NCBI RefSeq assembly: GCF_004000925.1
Contig: NZ_BIME01000002.1
Span: forward strand, 186,001 to 250,000
DNA from: Paenibacillus illinoisensis NBRC 15959
GTDB taxonomy: Bacteria > Bacillota > Bacilli > Paenibacillales > Paenibacillaceae
Reading direction: 5' to 3'
DNA: 64,000 bases
In this document: positions 1 to 8,438 of the stretch, in pieces
How the letters are laid out: every line of letters starts with the position of its first letter
How positions within the stretch are numbered: position 1 is the stretch's first letter
Made by a program: the position numbers and the translations under genes
The notes under the pieces: generated by a model
What the model saw: the letters and a program-made list of their open reading frames with translations, nothing else
The model's database searches: none
Told to the model about the DNA's origin: nothing

Positions 1-118
1 CAGAGACTATTCGACCATCATGGGTTTAAATCTGGTCGCTGCCATGATTGTACTGGCTGCCAATCTACTTACAGATATTTTTTACTCGGTAGCTGATCCT
101 CGTATCCAATATCAGTAA
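1..118 (+). CDS. Peptide ABC transporter permease, C-terminal end (partial)
   Basis: The window opens inside a gene. Reading from base 2 gives 38 codons to a TAA stop at 116-118. The residues include a hydrophobic helix rich in A, V, L and M, then DIFYSVADPRIQYQ. This is the usual end of DppB/OppB-type permeases, where the last helix is followed by a short tail with a 'DPR' signature. It lies 52 bases before a DppC-type permease, as expected for the first permease of a dipeptide/oligopeptide importer. The identification rests on this short tail and on context. Confidence 0.8.
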   Translation, partial: RDYSTIMGLNLVAAMIVLAANLLTDIFYSVADPRIQYQ

Positions 119-170
119 GTGAAGGCTTATATTCCACGAAACAAACCACGAATGAGAGGAGGCGGATTCG

Positions 171-1070
171 ATGTCTGCTGTACAAACCCCAGTCGCCGGA
201 GGAGTTATCCTGCCGATTCAACAAGCAGAGCCCGAGAGCGTCTTCCGGCAAATGGCCCGACGTTTCCTGAAGCATCGGCTGGCCGTCGCCGGGCTTGTTG
301 TTACCTTGCTGCTTATCCTCATAGCCATCTTCGCTCCTTGGCTAGCCCCGCATAGCCCTTATGCGGTAACCGCCGAATTTTCTGCTGCACCTTCCTCTTC
401 CCATTGGCTTGGAACCGACCAGGTGGGAAGGGATGTGCTGTCCCGTCTGCTGTACGCGACGAGAGTTGCTGTAACGGTAGGATTTGGAACAGTCGCCTTG
501 TATGTCGCGTTTGGAACCATCATCGGTCTTTGGTCTGCTTATGTTGGCGGCTGGGTTGATATGTTGGTCATGAGAGTTACAGATATGTTCATGGCATTCC
601 CCTATATGATGGTTATTCTCGTGGTTGTCAGTGTGCTTGGACCAACACTTTGGACGCTGGTGCTTGTTCTTGCTCTATTCTCCTGGCCATCCATTGCCCG
701 ACTGGTTCGGGGGAGCGTACTGACGCTCAAGCAAATGGATTACATTAAAGCCGGAGTGGCTTTGGGGCTGAGCACACCGCGCATCGTCTTCCGTCACATC
801 CTGCCGAACGCGCTGGCTCCAATTATCGTGAACGCGACATTTGGTGTTGCCGCGGCAATCATGGCAGAGTCCGGGCTAAGCTTTTTGGGCATGGGTGTTC
901 AGCCACCAACGGCCAGTTGGGGCAATATGCTGACGGATGCTCAATCTATTAGCGTCATGACGGACCAGCCCTGGCTTTGGCTGCCTCCCGGCATCATGAT
1001 CCTGGTGACGGTGCTTGCTATCAACTTCGTCGGTGACGGCTTACGTGACGCACTTGACCCGAAACAATAA
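171..1070 (+). CDS. Dipeptide/oligopeptide ABC transporter permease, DppC/OppC type
   Basis: This 299-residue inner-membrane permease has the DppC/OppC layout: a short cytoplasmic N-terminus, a first membrane helix at about residues 40-60, a periplasm-facing 'LGTDQVGRDVLSRL' segment typical of the OppC N-terminal domain, then five more helices. The ATPase-contacting EAA loop is visible as GVALGLSTPRIVFRHILPN. The ATG follows a GAGGAGGCGG ribosome site. It pairs with the DppB-like permease upstream and precedes the binding lipoprotein and an ATPase, so it belongs to one peptide-import operon. The substrate cannot be read from the sequence; peptides are the family default, and the following amidohydrolase suggests an amide or short peptide. 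Confidence 0.92.
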   Translation: MSAVQTPVAGGVILPIQQAEPESVFRQMARRFLKHRLAVAGLVVTLLLILIAIFAPWLAPHSPYAVTAEFSAAPSSSHWLGTDQVGRDVLSRLLYATRVAVTVGFGTVALYVAFGTIIGLWSAYVGGWVDMLVMRVTDMFMAFPYMMVILVVVSVLGPTLWTLVLVLALFSWPSIARLVRGSVLTLKQMDYIKAGVALGLSTPRIVFRHILPNALAPIIVNATFGVAAAIMAESGLSFLGMGVQPPTASWGNMLTDAQSISVMTDQPWLWLPPGIMILVTVLAINFVGDGLRDALDPKQ

Positions 1071-1129
1071 ACTACAGTGCATCTCTCAATGATGACATAC
1101 AAAACGAGAAATTAGGTGGAGGAGATCCG

Positions 1130-2779
1130 ATGAAAAGGGTGCGTAAAGCTTGGATTTGCGGAGTATTGACATTATTAATGGTGCTGGTCACGGCCTGCGG
1201 TACGAATTCTGACAGCAATACATCATCGTCTCCGGGATCGGGTGGCGAAAGTGCTTCTGCTTCCGGGGGCACCGGTCAGCCTCTGTATATCGGCCTTGTG
1301 AATCCAGTGACGACATTCGATGTCTTTAATTTGGACAATGCAGGTGTCTTCGTGAACTCATTGATGAGCGATACACTTGTTGCCATGAACAGCGATTATG
1401 GATTCGATCCGAAGCTTGCCGAATCGATCGAAACAACGGACAACCTGAACTTCACCATCAAGCTGAACAAGAACGCCAAGTGGAGCGACGGGGAACCGTT
1501 CACGACAGACGACGTCGAGTTCACGTTCCGCATGTTCACGGACATTAACGTGAAGACACTCCTTAACATGACGTTTGTCGCTGGACTGAACGAAGCTGGT
1601 AAGAGAGAGGAGGGGCAAACGGAGCTGGGATTTTTCGAGAAGGTGGATGACTACACCTTCGTCATTAAGACGAAAAACCCGATGGAAACGAATCAATTCA
1701 AGAGTCAGTTCGGCACGTACTTCCGATATCTTCCAGAGCACATATTGAAGGATGTGGCCCCGGTGGATCTGAACAAGAACGAATTTATGATGAATCCTAC
1801 GGTCACCAACGGAGCCTACAAATTTGTCAAATTTGCCAAGGACCAGTACGTTCAACTCACTGCAAATGAGCAATATTACGAGGGTGCGCCGAATATTAAG
1901 GACATTTATATCAAAATGATGCCGGCGACGAATCTCGCAGCACAGCTTCAGACAGGTGACATACAGTTGACTTCTCCCGGTGTAGGTCTCATTCCGGTAC
2001 AGGATTTTGACAAGGTAGCGAATATGGCGAATGTGACCACCGGCTATGGAGATGCCAATAATCCAAACATCATGTTCATCAATACGAAGAAGTTCCCGGA
2101 TCCAAAAGTGCGTCAAGCCATGGCCTATGCCATGAACCGCCAGCTCATTGTAGATCAATTGCTCAAAGGACAAGGTGAACTCGTGGATGGCATGCTGGGC
2201 CAAAACCACCCTTACTACAATAAAGATATACCCCTTTACAGCTACGATCCGGAGAAAGCGAAAGCACTGCTGAACGAAGCGGGCTGGGACTTCAACCAGT
2301 CGATTGAATTCGTCGTCCCGACAGGCAACAAAATCCGCGAGCAAGCTTCTGACATCATAGCCGAGAATTTGAAAGCAGCCGGTTTGAAAGTGCAAGTGAC
2401 AAAGCTCGATTTTCCGACAACCTATCAAAGAGCTCTTAAGCACGACTACGACTTAACGGTACTCAATCTGGGCTTCATTCTCGATCCGAACTCCGTGCTG
2501 GGTCTGTTCAAATCGGGAGTCAGCTTTAATATCGCAGACTATTCGAACACCGAAGTTGACGAGCTGCTGGCCCAAGGGGCAGAGGAGCTTGAACCATCCA
2601 AGCGTTTCGAGATTTACCAGCAGGTTCAGCAAATGCTGCACGACGATGTTCCGGTAATTGCCCTGTATGCTGATAAGCAAATGTATGCAGCGGCCAAAAA
2701 CCTGGACATCGGCAAAGGTCTCGATACCAGCACGGTGGGCTTAACGAACAACGTCGCCAAGTGGAAATTCACCCCTTGA
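1130..2779 (+). CDS. Peptide ABC transporter substrate-binding lipoprotein (SBP family 5)
   Basis: This 549-residue exported lipoprotein belongs to the DppA/OppA family. The N-terminus is basic then hydrophobic and ends in the lipobox VTAC with the lipidated Cys at residue 23. A Ser/Gly/Asn-rich linker follows. The body shows SBP_bac_5 landmarks: LAESIETTDNLNFTIKL, KWSDGEPFTTDDVEFTF, the NGAYKF segment and KVRQAMAYAMNR. It binds ligand outside the membrane and delivers it to the two permeases upstream. The ATG has a GTGGAGGAGA ribosome site. The length is normal for the family. Confidence 0.93.
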   Translation: MKRVRKAWICGVLTLLMVLVTACGTNSDSNTSSSPGSGGESASASGGTGQPLYIGLVNPVTTFDVFNLDNAGVFVNSLMSDTLVAMNSDYGFDPKLAESIETTDNLNFTIKLNKNAKWSDGEPFTTDDVEFTFRMFTDINVKTLLNMTFVAGLNEAGKREEGQTELGFFEKVDDYTFVIKTKNPMETNQFKSQFGTYFRYLPEHILKDVAPVDLNKNEFMMNPTVTNGAYKFVKFAKDQYVQLTANEQYYEGAPNIKDIYIKMMPATNLAAQLQTGDIQLTSPGVGLIPVQDFDKVANMANVTTGYGDANNPNIMFINTKKFPDPKVRQAMAYAMNRQLIVDQLLKGQGELVDGMLGQNHPYYNKDIPLYSYDPEKAKALLNEAGWDFNQSIEFVVPTGNKIREQASDIIAENLKAAGLKVQVTKLDFPTTYQRALKHDYDLTVLNLGFILDPNSVLGLFKSGVSFNIADYSNTEVDELLAQGAEELEPSKRFEIYQQVQQMLHDDVPVIALYADKQMYAAAKNLDIGKGLDTSTVGLTNNVAKWKFTP

Positions 2780-2818
2780 TCGAATAACAATCAGCTTCGG
2801 TTCAGGGAGGGGCGGCAG

Positions 2819-3802
2819 ATGCTAGATATGAAAAAGAAAAGGCCACCACTGCTGAGCGTAGAAGGGCTCAAGACATATTATCCCATCCGGCAGGGCATTT
2901 TCTCGCAGGTCACAGACTATGTCAAGGCGGTCGATGGTGTCAGCTTCTCGATTCGCGAAGGTGAGACGCTTGGTCTCGTCGGAGAATCGGGCTGTGGGAA
3001 GTCGAGTGTCGGTCGCACGCTGCTTCAACTTGAGACGCCTTATGACGGAAGGATCCTCTATGCGGGCCGGGAACTGGCAGAACTCGGCAAGAGGGAACTT
3101 CGCCGAATTCGGGCAAGCATGGGGATGATTTTCCAAGACCCCTACTCCTCGCTCAATCCCCGAATGAGGATCGGTGATATTCTGGCAGAGCCTCTGCTGG
3201 CGCACCGACTTGAAAGTCGTTCGTCTGTTGGAGAACGGGTGGATCGCCTGCTCGAAACTGTCGGAATATCGACAGAAGACAAAAGTCGTTATCCTTATGA
3301 ATTTTCCGGAGGACAGCGACAGCGAATTGGCATTGCGAGGGCTTTGTCCCTAAACCCCAGGTTTATCGTGTGCGACGAGCCCGTTTCAGCTCTCGACGTC
3401 TCGATCCAGGCCCAGATTCTGAATCTCCTGAAGAAGCTCCAGAAGGAGAAGGGGCTCGCATACCTGTTCATCGGACACGGCCTCGGCGCAGTCCGCTATA
3501 TCAGCGATCGAATAGCTGTTATGTATCTAGGCAAGATTGTGGAGATTGCGAGCCGGGATAAGCTGTTCAGGGCGCCGAAGCATCCCTATACGAACGCCTT
3601 GTTAAGTGCGAATCCGGTAATCGATCCAAAGCTTCGTTCACACAAACGGATTATTATCCAAGGGGATGTTCCGAACCCAGTCCGCCTGCCAGGCGGCTGT
3701 CGTTTCCACACGCGGTGCCCGATCGCCAAAGCAATCTGTCGCGAATTCGAACCGGAGCTTAAAGGTCACGATCATGCCGTTGCCTGCTTTGCATTTAATT
3801 AA
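2819..3802 (+). CDS. Peptide ABC transporter ATP-binding protein, DppF/OppF type
   Basis: This 327-residue ATPase powers the peptide importer encoded upstream. It has Walker [10 protein letters not shown] (residues 55-63), a Q-loop in [14 protein letters not shown], signature FSGGQRQR, Walker [13 protein letters not shown], and a C-terminal oligo_HPY extension with [12 protein letters not shown] that is typical of DppF/OppF. The usual switch-loop 'SHDL' reads GHGLG, so the Asp after the histidine is replaced by Gly. Only this one ATPase is visible here; the DppD partner may lie upstream of the window. The ATG follows GGGAGGGGCGG. Confidence 0.93.
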   Translation: MLDMKKKRPPLLSVEGLKTYYPIRQGIFSQVTDYVKAVDGVSFSIREGETLGLVGESGCGKSSVGRTLLQLETPYDGRILYAGRELAELGKRELRRIRASMGMIFQDPYSSLNPRMRIGDILAEPLLAHRLESRSSVGERVDRLLETVGISTEDKSRYPYEFSGGQRQRIGIARALSLNPRFIVCDEPVSALDVSIQAQILNLLKKLQKEKGLAYLFIGHGLGAVRYISDRIAVMYLGKIVEIASRDKLFRAPKHPYTNALLSANPVIDPKLRSHKRIIIQGDVPNPVRLPGGCRFHTRCPIAKAICREFEPELKGHDHAVACFAFN

Positions 3803-3876
3803 CAGATAGCCTGTACTCAGTGTATTTGCTGTTTCCGTAGCCCAATGATGTAGAGTAGCCGAAATTAAGGAGAGAG

Positions 3877-5364
3877 GTGTTTGGCATGAATGAGAAGATC
3901 ATTGAAGAAGTCACCGCGTATATCGAAGGCAAGAGAGATTTATTTATCGATGTAAGCGACTCGATCTGGGACTTCGCTGAAACGCGATTCGAAGAATTCG
4001 AGTCAGCGGATTTGCTCTGCAGGACGCTGGAACAGGAGGGGTTTTCAGTAGAGAAAGGCGTTGCCGGACTCGCCACCGGGTTTGTAGGCAGTTTCGGGAA
4101 CGGTTCTCCGGTCATTGCTGTTCTTGGTGAGTTTGACGCGCTGGCAAGCCTTAGTCAGCAGGCGGGATCAGCAGTTTTCGATCCTCTTGTGCCGGGTGCG
4201 AATGGACACGGGTGCGGGCATAATCTGCTCGGAGCAGGCTCTCTGGCGGCTGCCTTTGCGGTGAAGGATTATCTGCAGGAACATGGTATGTCCGGCACGG
4301 TTCGATACTATGGCTGTCCGGCGGAAGAGAGTGGATCCGGCAAAGCCTACATGGCCAGAGCGGGATTGTTCCGAGATGTCGACGTCGCTTTCTGCTGGCA
4401 TCCTGCCACGATGAACGTTGTCATGCATATGTCCTCTCTTGCCAATCTGCATGTGCACTTCAAGTTCACGGGCCGCAGCGCCCACGCGGCGGCAGCACCC
4501 CATCTCGGACGAAGCGCGCTGGATGCGGTCGAGCTGATGAATGTGGGAGTGAACTACTTGCGTGAGCATATGATTTCGGATGCTCGAATCCACTATGCCG
4601 TGACGAATACAGGAGGCTTTGCACCCAATGTTGTGCAGGCCGAAGCAGAAGTGAACTATTTGGTTAGGGCGCCGAAGTCCTCCCAGGTTGCGGAATTGTT
4701 TGAACGGGTTCTCGATGTTGCTCGTGGAGCGGCTCTGATGACGGGAACTACGATGTCATATCACTATGAAGGCGGGGCGTCCAATCTCATCCCGAATGCA
4801 GCTCTGGAAGGTAAAATGCACGAGTTCCTCACTGGACTTGAGCTTCCCGTTTATACTGAGGACGAATTGGCCTTTGCCCAAGAGATCTTTGCTATGATCC
4901 CTGAAGAGGATAAGACAAGTGCATCGCGACAGAGTGGAAAGAAGGTCCATGACATGCTCTCGGCCCGTCCTCTTGCGGGCTTCGTCGCTCCACTTATGGA
5001 TACAATGCGCGTTATGCCAGCGTCAACGGACGTAGGAGATGTTAGCTGGAACGTGCCGACTGCACAATGCGGTACCGCGACCTGGGCTTATGCGACGCCG
5101 ATCCATGCCTGGCAGACTGTTGCGCAAGGCAAGAGCAGCTATGCACACAAAGGCATGCTGCTCGCAGGCAAAGTGATGGCGTGTACTGCCATTGCAGCTC
5201 TGCTTGACCCAGCCCTCATTGAGCAGGCGAAGGCAGAGCTGGCGGAACGACTGGAAGGAGAGTCGTACATTAGCCCGTTCCCTGATGACGTGATACCTCC
5301 GACTCTTTCCTTCTCTTCAAAAACGGCCGGAGCAGCATCTGAACAAACTCCGGTGAAGGTGTAA
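3877..5364 (+). CDS. M20-family amidohydrolase, AbgB-like
   Basis: This 495-residue metallo-amidohydrolase resembles the AbgB subunit of p-aminobenzoyl-glutamate hydrolase and related amidases. Landmarks are VIAVLGEFDAL, the metal-site segment GANGHGCGHNLLGAGS, GCPAEESGSGKAYM with the catalytic Glu pair, a dimerisation insert starting near SLANLHVHFKFTGRSAHAA, and a C-terminal metal ligand in the GDVSWNVP region. No signal peptide is present, so it acts in the cytoplasm. It follows the peptide importer by 74 bases with a GGAGAGAGG ribosome site, so the imported substrate is probably hydrolysed here. AbgB needs AbgA in E. coli; no AbgA is seen. The true substrate is unknown. Confidence 0.85.
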   Translation: MFGMNEKIIEEVTAYIEGKRDLFIDVSDSIWDFAETRFEEFESADLLCRTLEQEGFSVEKGVAGLATGFVGSFGNGSPVIAVLGEFDALASLSQQAGSAVFDPLVPGANGHGCGHNLLGAGSLAAAFAVKDYLQEHGMSGTVRYYGCPAEESGSGKAYMARAGLFRDVDVAFCWHPATMNVVMHMSSLANLHVHFKFTGRSAHAAAAPHLGRSALDAVELMNVGVNYLREHMISDARIHYAVTNTGGFAPNVVQAEAEVNYLVRAPKSSQVAELFERVLDVARGAALMTGTTMSYHYEGGASNLIPNAALEGKMHEFLTGLELPVYTEDELAFAQEIFAMIPEEDKTSASRQSGKKVHDMLSARPLAGFVAPLMDTMRVMPASTDVGDVSWNVPTAQCGTATWAYATPIHAWQTVAQGKSSYAHKGMLLAGKVMACTAIAALLDPALIEQAKAELAERLEGESYISPFPDDVIPPTLSFSSKTAGAASEQTPVKV

Positions 5365-5390
5365 TTCCAACTCAACTGAATATAGCGAAT

Positions 5391-5595
5391 GACGATGGCC
5401 GGGAGAGACCGCGGAAGCGAAATAAAGCTTCGGGGCACCGAAGGAGCAAGTCAGCGGCTGGCCAGCCGCTGGTTAAACTCTCAGGTAAACGTACCGCCAT
5501 CCGACGCAACTCTGGAGAGAGCCAACAAGCCACCAAAGGGGTAATAACGGTCGAAGAGGGCCGTTTAAACTCTCAGGTACCCAGGACAGAGAACA
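5391..5595 (+). promoter_or_regulatory. Tandem glycine riboswitch (two aptamers)
   Basis: Two consecutive glycine aptamers are readable. Aptamer 1 starts with P1 GATGGC (5394-5399), which pairs with GCCATC (5496-5501). It contains GGGAGAGACC, GGCACCGAAGGAGCAA and AAACTCTCAGGTAAA. Aptamer 2 begins CTCTGGAGAGA (5510-5520), contains CACCAAAGGGGTAA and AAACTCTCAGGTACC, and closes with CAGAG (5587-5591) pairing to CTCTG. These are the conserved gcvT-type motifs in duplicate. The closing strand of aptamer 2 overlaps the 5' arm of the terminator at 5584-5626, so glycine binding should block termination, making this an ON switch for glyA-gcvH. The logic is inferred from pairing. Confidence 0.95.
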
Positions 5596-5626
5596 CGGCA
5601 TGAGCTGGTTCACTGTCCCTTTTTTT
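5584..5626 (+). terminator. Riboswitch expression-platform terminator
   Basis: GGACAG (5584-5589) and GAAC (5591-5594) pair with GTTC (5608-5611) and CTGTCC (5613-5618), with one A-A mismatch, followed by seven T residues. The 5' arm shares bases with the closing P1 of aptamer 2, which is the usual glycine-riboswitch transcription control. The ATG at 5600 lies in the loop and is not a start codon. Confidence 0.9.
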
Positions 5627-5653
5627 ATATATTATCCTAAGGAGGACATTTAC

Positions 5654-6913
5654 TTGAGTTTATTAAACTATGATTCCGACATTTATGCTGCGATTGAACG
5701 AGAGCACGACAGACAATTAGAGACGCTGGAGCTGATTGCTTCCGAAAACATCGTGAGTCCGGAGGTCATGGAGGCGATGGGGACGGTCCTGACGAACAAG
5801 TACGCGGAAGGTTATCCGGGGAAAAGGTATTATGGAGGCTGTGAACATGTGGACGAAGTTGAGATTCTGTCGATGGAGAGGGCGAAATTGCTGTTTGGTG
5901 CCCAACATGCCAACGTTCAGCCCCATTCAGGTGCGCAAGCCAATACGGCCGTGCTGTTCCACTGGCTGAAGCCGGGCGACAAGCTGATGGGGATGAACCT
6001 TTCTCAGGGGGGGCATTTGACTCACGGAAGCCCGGTAAGCTTATCGGGCAAATGGTTCGAAGCAGTCTCCTATGGAGTGGATGAGCGATCTCATCTGATC
6101 GACTACGACCAAGTAGAGTCGGTGGCCCACAAGGAAAAGCCGGCCCTGATCATCGCCGGAGCCAGCGCTTATCCACGGATCATTGATTTTATAAAGTTCA
6201 AGGAGATTGCGGACAGAGTTGGTGCGAAATTCATGGTCGACATGGCACATATCGCTGGACTTGTGGCGGCAGGAGTGCATCCGTCTCCGGTTCCATATGC
6301 CAACGTTACAACAAGTACGACGCACAAAACGCTGCGCGGTCCGCGCGGTGGACTACTGTTGACGAACGACGAAGAAACGGCTAAAGGGCTGAACAAGTCG
6401 ATTTTTCCGGGTATCCAAGGCGGTCCGCTCATGCATATTATTGCGGCCAAAGCCGTAAGCTTTCGAGAGGCACTGGAGCCGTCATTCCAAGCGTACGCGA
6501 AGAAGGTCGTCAGCAATGCTGGAACGCTTGCGGACACATTGATGGCAGAAGGTGCAACACTCGTCTCCGGAGGCACAGATAACCATTTGATGCTGATCGA
6601 CGTTCGTCCGTGGGGACTCACGGGCAAAGAGGCCGAAAGATTGCTCGAGCATGTTGGCATTACAGTGAACAAAAACACGATTCCTGGAGAGACGACCAGT
6701 CCGTTCGTCACGAGCGGCATCCGTATTGGCACCCCGGCACTGACTACGAGAGGTATGGACGAAGAAGAAATGATAAGACTGGGACGCTGCATCGCAAGAG
6801 CCTTGAGACATCGAGACGACCCGGTAGTCATTGCCAAAGTAAGAGAGCAGACTGCTGAGCTTGCCGGGGCGTTCCCTCTCTTCTCGAGGGGGCAGCTTCA
6901 GAAAAAAATGTAG
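5654..6913 (+). CDS. glyA: Serine hydroxymethyltransferase
   Basis: This 419-residue PLP enzyme interconverts serine and glycine with transfer of the one-carbon unit to tetrahydrofolate. Clear family motifs are [16 protein letters not shown] near the N-terminus, [29 protein letters not shown], and the PLP-lysine segment [14 protein letters not shown] read as [16 protein letters not shown]. The TTG start at 5654 is chosen because AAGGAGG lies 8 bases upstream and the length then matches the family. An in-frame ATG at 5600 would add 18 residues but lies inside the riboswitch terminator. Expression is predicted to rise with glycine. The gene is followed by gcvH after 19 bases. Confidence 0.97.
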   Translation: MSLLNYDSDIYAAIEREHDRQLETLELIASENIVSPEVMEAMGTVLTNKYAEGYPGKRYYGGCEHVDEVEILSMERAKLLFGAQHANVQPHSGAQANTAVLFHWLKPGDKLMGMNLSQGGHLTHGSPVSLSGKWFEAVSYGVDERSHLIDYDQVESVAHKEKPALIIAGASAYPRIIDFIKFKEIADRVGAKFMVDMAHIAGLVAAGVHPSPVPYANVTTSTTHKTLRGPRGGLLLTNDEETAKGLNKSIFPGIQGGPLMHIIAAKAVSFREALEPSFQAYAKKVVSNAGTLADTLMAEGATLVSGGTDNHLMLIDVRPWGLTGKEAERLLEHVGITVNKNTIPGETTSPFVTSGIRIGTPALTTRGMDEEEMIRLGRCIARALRHRDDPVVIAKVREQTAELAGAFPLFSRGQLQKKM

Positions 6914-6932
6914 ACCGAGAGGGTGCCGATGA

Positions 6933-7334
6933 ATGAGCGAAGTCAAAGCTGGATTGGGTTATACGGTTGAGCATGAGTGGGTGGAGGTGCGGGGATCTAG
7001 CCTTGTTAGGATCGGTATTACGGATTATGCGCAAAGACAGCTTGGTGACATCGTATTTGTAGAAGTGGCGAAAGTGGGAACAACGCTTCAAGCGAACGAG
7101 ACGGTGGGTACGATTGAATCGGTCAAAACAGTATCGGACTTATTCAGTCCAGTTAGCGGTACAGTTACGAGGGTTAACGATCAGTTACTGGATGCTTCTG
7201 AAAAAGTCAACGACGATCCCTACGGGCAAGGCTGGATCGTCGAGATAGAAATAGACAGCGATGCGGCTGAAGCAGTATCGCTTCTGCTGAATGCTGTCAA
7301 TTATGCTGAACTTATTGGCACGAAGTCAGCGTGA
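6933..7334 (+). CDS. gcvH: Glycine cleavage system H protein
   Basis: This 133-residue lipoyl carrier moves the aminomethyl group between the P, T and L proteins of the glycine cleavage system. The start GLGYTVEHEWVEV, the segment GITDYAQRQLGDIVFVEV and the lipoyl site ESVKTVSDLFSP with Lys65 are typical. It follows glyA by 19 bases and should share the glycine riboswitch. The P and T proteins are not in this window, so this may be an extra H copy beside one in a gcvT-gcvP operon elsewhere. H proteins also serve in lipoate relay in Firmicutes, so a role outside glycine cleavage is possible. Confidence 0.95.
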   Translation: MSEVKAGLGYTVEHEWVEVRGSSLVRIGITDYAQRQLGDIVFVEVAKVGTTLQANETVGTIESVKTVSDLFSPVSGTVTRVNDQLLDASEKVNDDPYGQGWIVEIEIDSDAAEAVSLLLNAVNYAELIGTKSA

Positions 7335-7343
7335 TGATAGTAA

Positions 7344-7445
7344 CAGGATGTCGTCTCAGCTGCCTGGAAGTCATGAAGCAAGAACAGCATCCTCCTGGTA
7401 AAAATCAAATCGCTTAAGTAATTATCAACCGAATTATGAAGAAAG
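7344..7445 (+). pseudogene. Decayed copy of the 42-codon gene at 9297
   Basis: About 85 bases align with the middle and end of the small gene at 9297-9425: GCTGCCTGGAAGTCA, GAAGCAAGAACAGCATCCTC, AATCGCTTAA and the AT-rich tail. Here the frame is broken: a C-to-T change plus loss of one A turns a CGA-AAG region into TGA, and an early TAA follows. The downstream GACTGCC/GGCAGTC hairpin is also shared. I infer a duplicated unit whose copy here has decayed. Confidence 0.7.
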
Positions 7446-7466
7446 CGTACTGTGATTTAAGCGAAT

Positions 7467-7493
7467 GACTGCCTGTGAAGTTTGCGGGCAGTC
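7467..7493 (+). terminator. Degenerate hairpin matching the one at 9430
   Basis: GACTGCC (7467-7473) pairs with GGCAGTC (7487-7493). No T run follows, unlike a working intrinsic terminator. It sits after the broken small-gene copy exactly as its intact counterpart sits after the intact gene. Confidence 0.5.
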
Positions 7494-7533
7494 GTCACAA
7501 CAACAGGGGCCGGCCAAGAATATACAATCTGTT

Positions 7534-7559
7534 AAAGTCGCTATTAGCGGCTTTTTTTG
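7534..7559 (+). terminator. Intrinsic terminator (AGTCGC...GCGGCT type)
   Basis: AGTCGC and GCGGCT form a short stem with a small loop, followed by seven T. It can end glyA-gcvH transcription. The same compact hairpin design recurs at about 9544, 12663, 21277 and 48197. Confidence 0.75.
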
Positions 7560-7650
7560 CTTTTAAGGTATATTCGAATCCGCTTAAACTTGAAAAACTT
7601 TGACGTATGGTGGAAAATGCCTTATTTAGTTGAACCGCAAAACAAAGTAT

Positions 7651-8262
7651 TTAATCCAGTTTATCCCCCACATAATAAAAAGAGTGAATATGCGTTTTGG
7701 TGAGTTCAATTACGTTATGGATAAACGCGTCCCGTGACTCACGAAATCCGCTTAAAATCCAATTGTTCAATAGTCCAAAAAAACCGTATGCAGTATAGTA
7801 CTTGAAATACTCCATGTTGACAGGGGAGTTATTGATCGTTTCGAATACAAATTGCTCTTCATAAATTTTGAGCATGGTTTGCGGAAAGCCTGTATGCAGA
7901 CCAGGTAACGTATCATCGTATTGGATTAATTCGAAGAAGTCACGGTGTTCATAAATATAATCCACGATTTGAAAAGATTCGACGTTAAGCTTGTTTGTGA
8001 GGACCTTTTGACCGTGCCAGTAGGGTTTACCTGTGGCTTTTCTCAACCCTTCAAGCTTCATGATCAATAACTCCTCGGCAAGAACGAATTTATCCTGGTA
8101 ATGCAAATAAAAGGTGCTGCGATTGTAACCCGCTTGATCAACGATGTCTTTGACAGACACAGCATGGAAGCCTTTTTTCTTAATGAGCTGAATCAGAGCG
8201 GCTTTGAGATGTTCCTTGGTTCGATTACGATGTTGAGAAGTCACAGTAAGTTCATCATTCAT
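7651..8262 (-). CDS. TetR-family transcriptional regulator
   Basis: This 203-residue regulator has a TetR N-terminal helix-turn-helix: RTKEHLKAALIQLIKKKGF, then VSVKDIVDQAGYNRSTFYLHY, which is the recognition-helix pattern of the family. The C-terminal half is a divergent ligand-binding domain rich in aromatic residues. It is transcribed away from an SDR dehydrogenase, and a strong inverted repeat (8300-8322) lies between them. By position it probably controls its own gene and the dehydrogenase. The ligand is unknown. Confidence 0.9.
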   Translation of the reverse strand: MNDELTVTSQHRNRTKEHLKAALIQLIKKKGFHAVSVKDIVDQAGYNRSTFYLHYQDKFVLAEELLIMKLEGLRKATGKPYWHGQKVLTNKLNVESFQIVDYIYEHRDFFELIQYDDTLPGLHTGFPQTMLKIYEEQFVFETINNSPVNMEYFKYYTAYGFFGLLNNWILSGFRESRDAFIHNVIELTKTHIHSFYYVGDKLD

Positions 8263-8299
8263 TCAAAAAATCTCCTATAAATTTAGACATTGTTTAGAG

Positions 8300-8322
8300 A
8301 AGTGTCTAGAAGGTAGACACTT
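8300..8322. promoter_or_regulatory. Putative TetR operator (inverted repeat)
   Basis: Nine-base arms AAGTGTCTA and TAGACACTT are perfectly complementary across a 5-base centre. A third half-site TAGACA occurs just upstream at 8284-8289. The repeat lies between the divergent TetR and SDR genes, upstream of the SDR promoter at 8339-8367. Assignment to this TetR is by position only. Confidence 0.65.
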
Positions 8323-8338
8323 GGCTTTATCTTAATGA

Positions 8339-8367
8339 TTGGATTGTTACAATTTTAAGCATACAAT
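8339..8367 (+). promoter_or_regulatory. Predicted sigma-A promoter of the SDR gene
   Basis: A -35 TTGGAT (8339-8344), a 17-base spacer and a -10 TACAAT (8362-8367) face the dehydrogenase gene. This is a good match in spacing and bases. Confidence 0.55.
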
Positions 8368-8438
8368 TAGTTTTGTAAACATCATATAGCACTATTGATA
8401 TAGGCGCTATTCAAAATAGTATACTGGAGGATTTAGTC

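Noticed and set aside
1358..2443. 361-codon open frame on the minus strand
   Set aside because: It lies wholly opposite the peptide-binding lipoprotein gene, has no ribosome site and shows no family motifs; it is a shadow of the real gene's codon use.
5600..5653. N-terminal extension of glyA from the ATG at 5600
   Set aside because: The ATG lies in the riboswitch terminator loop; TTG at 5654 has the ribosome site and gives the family length.
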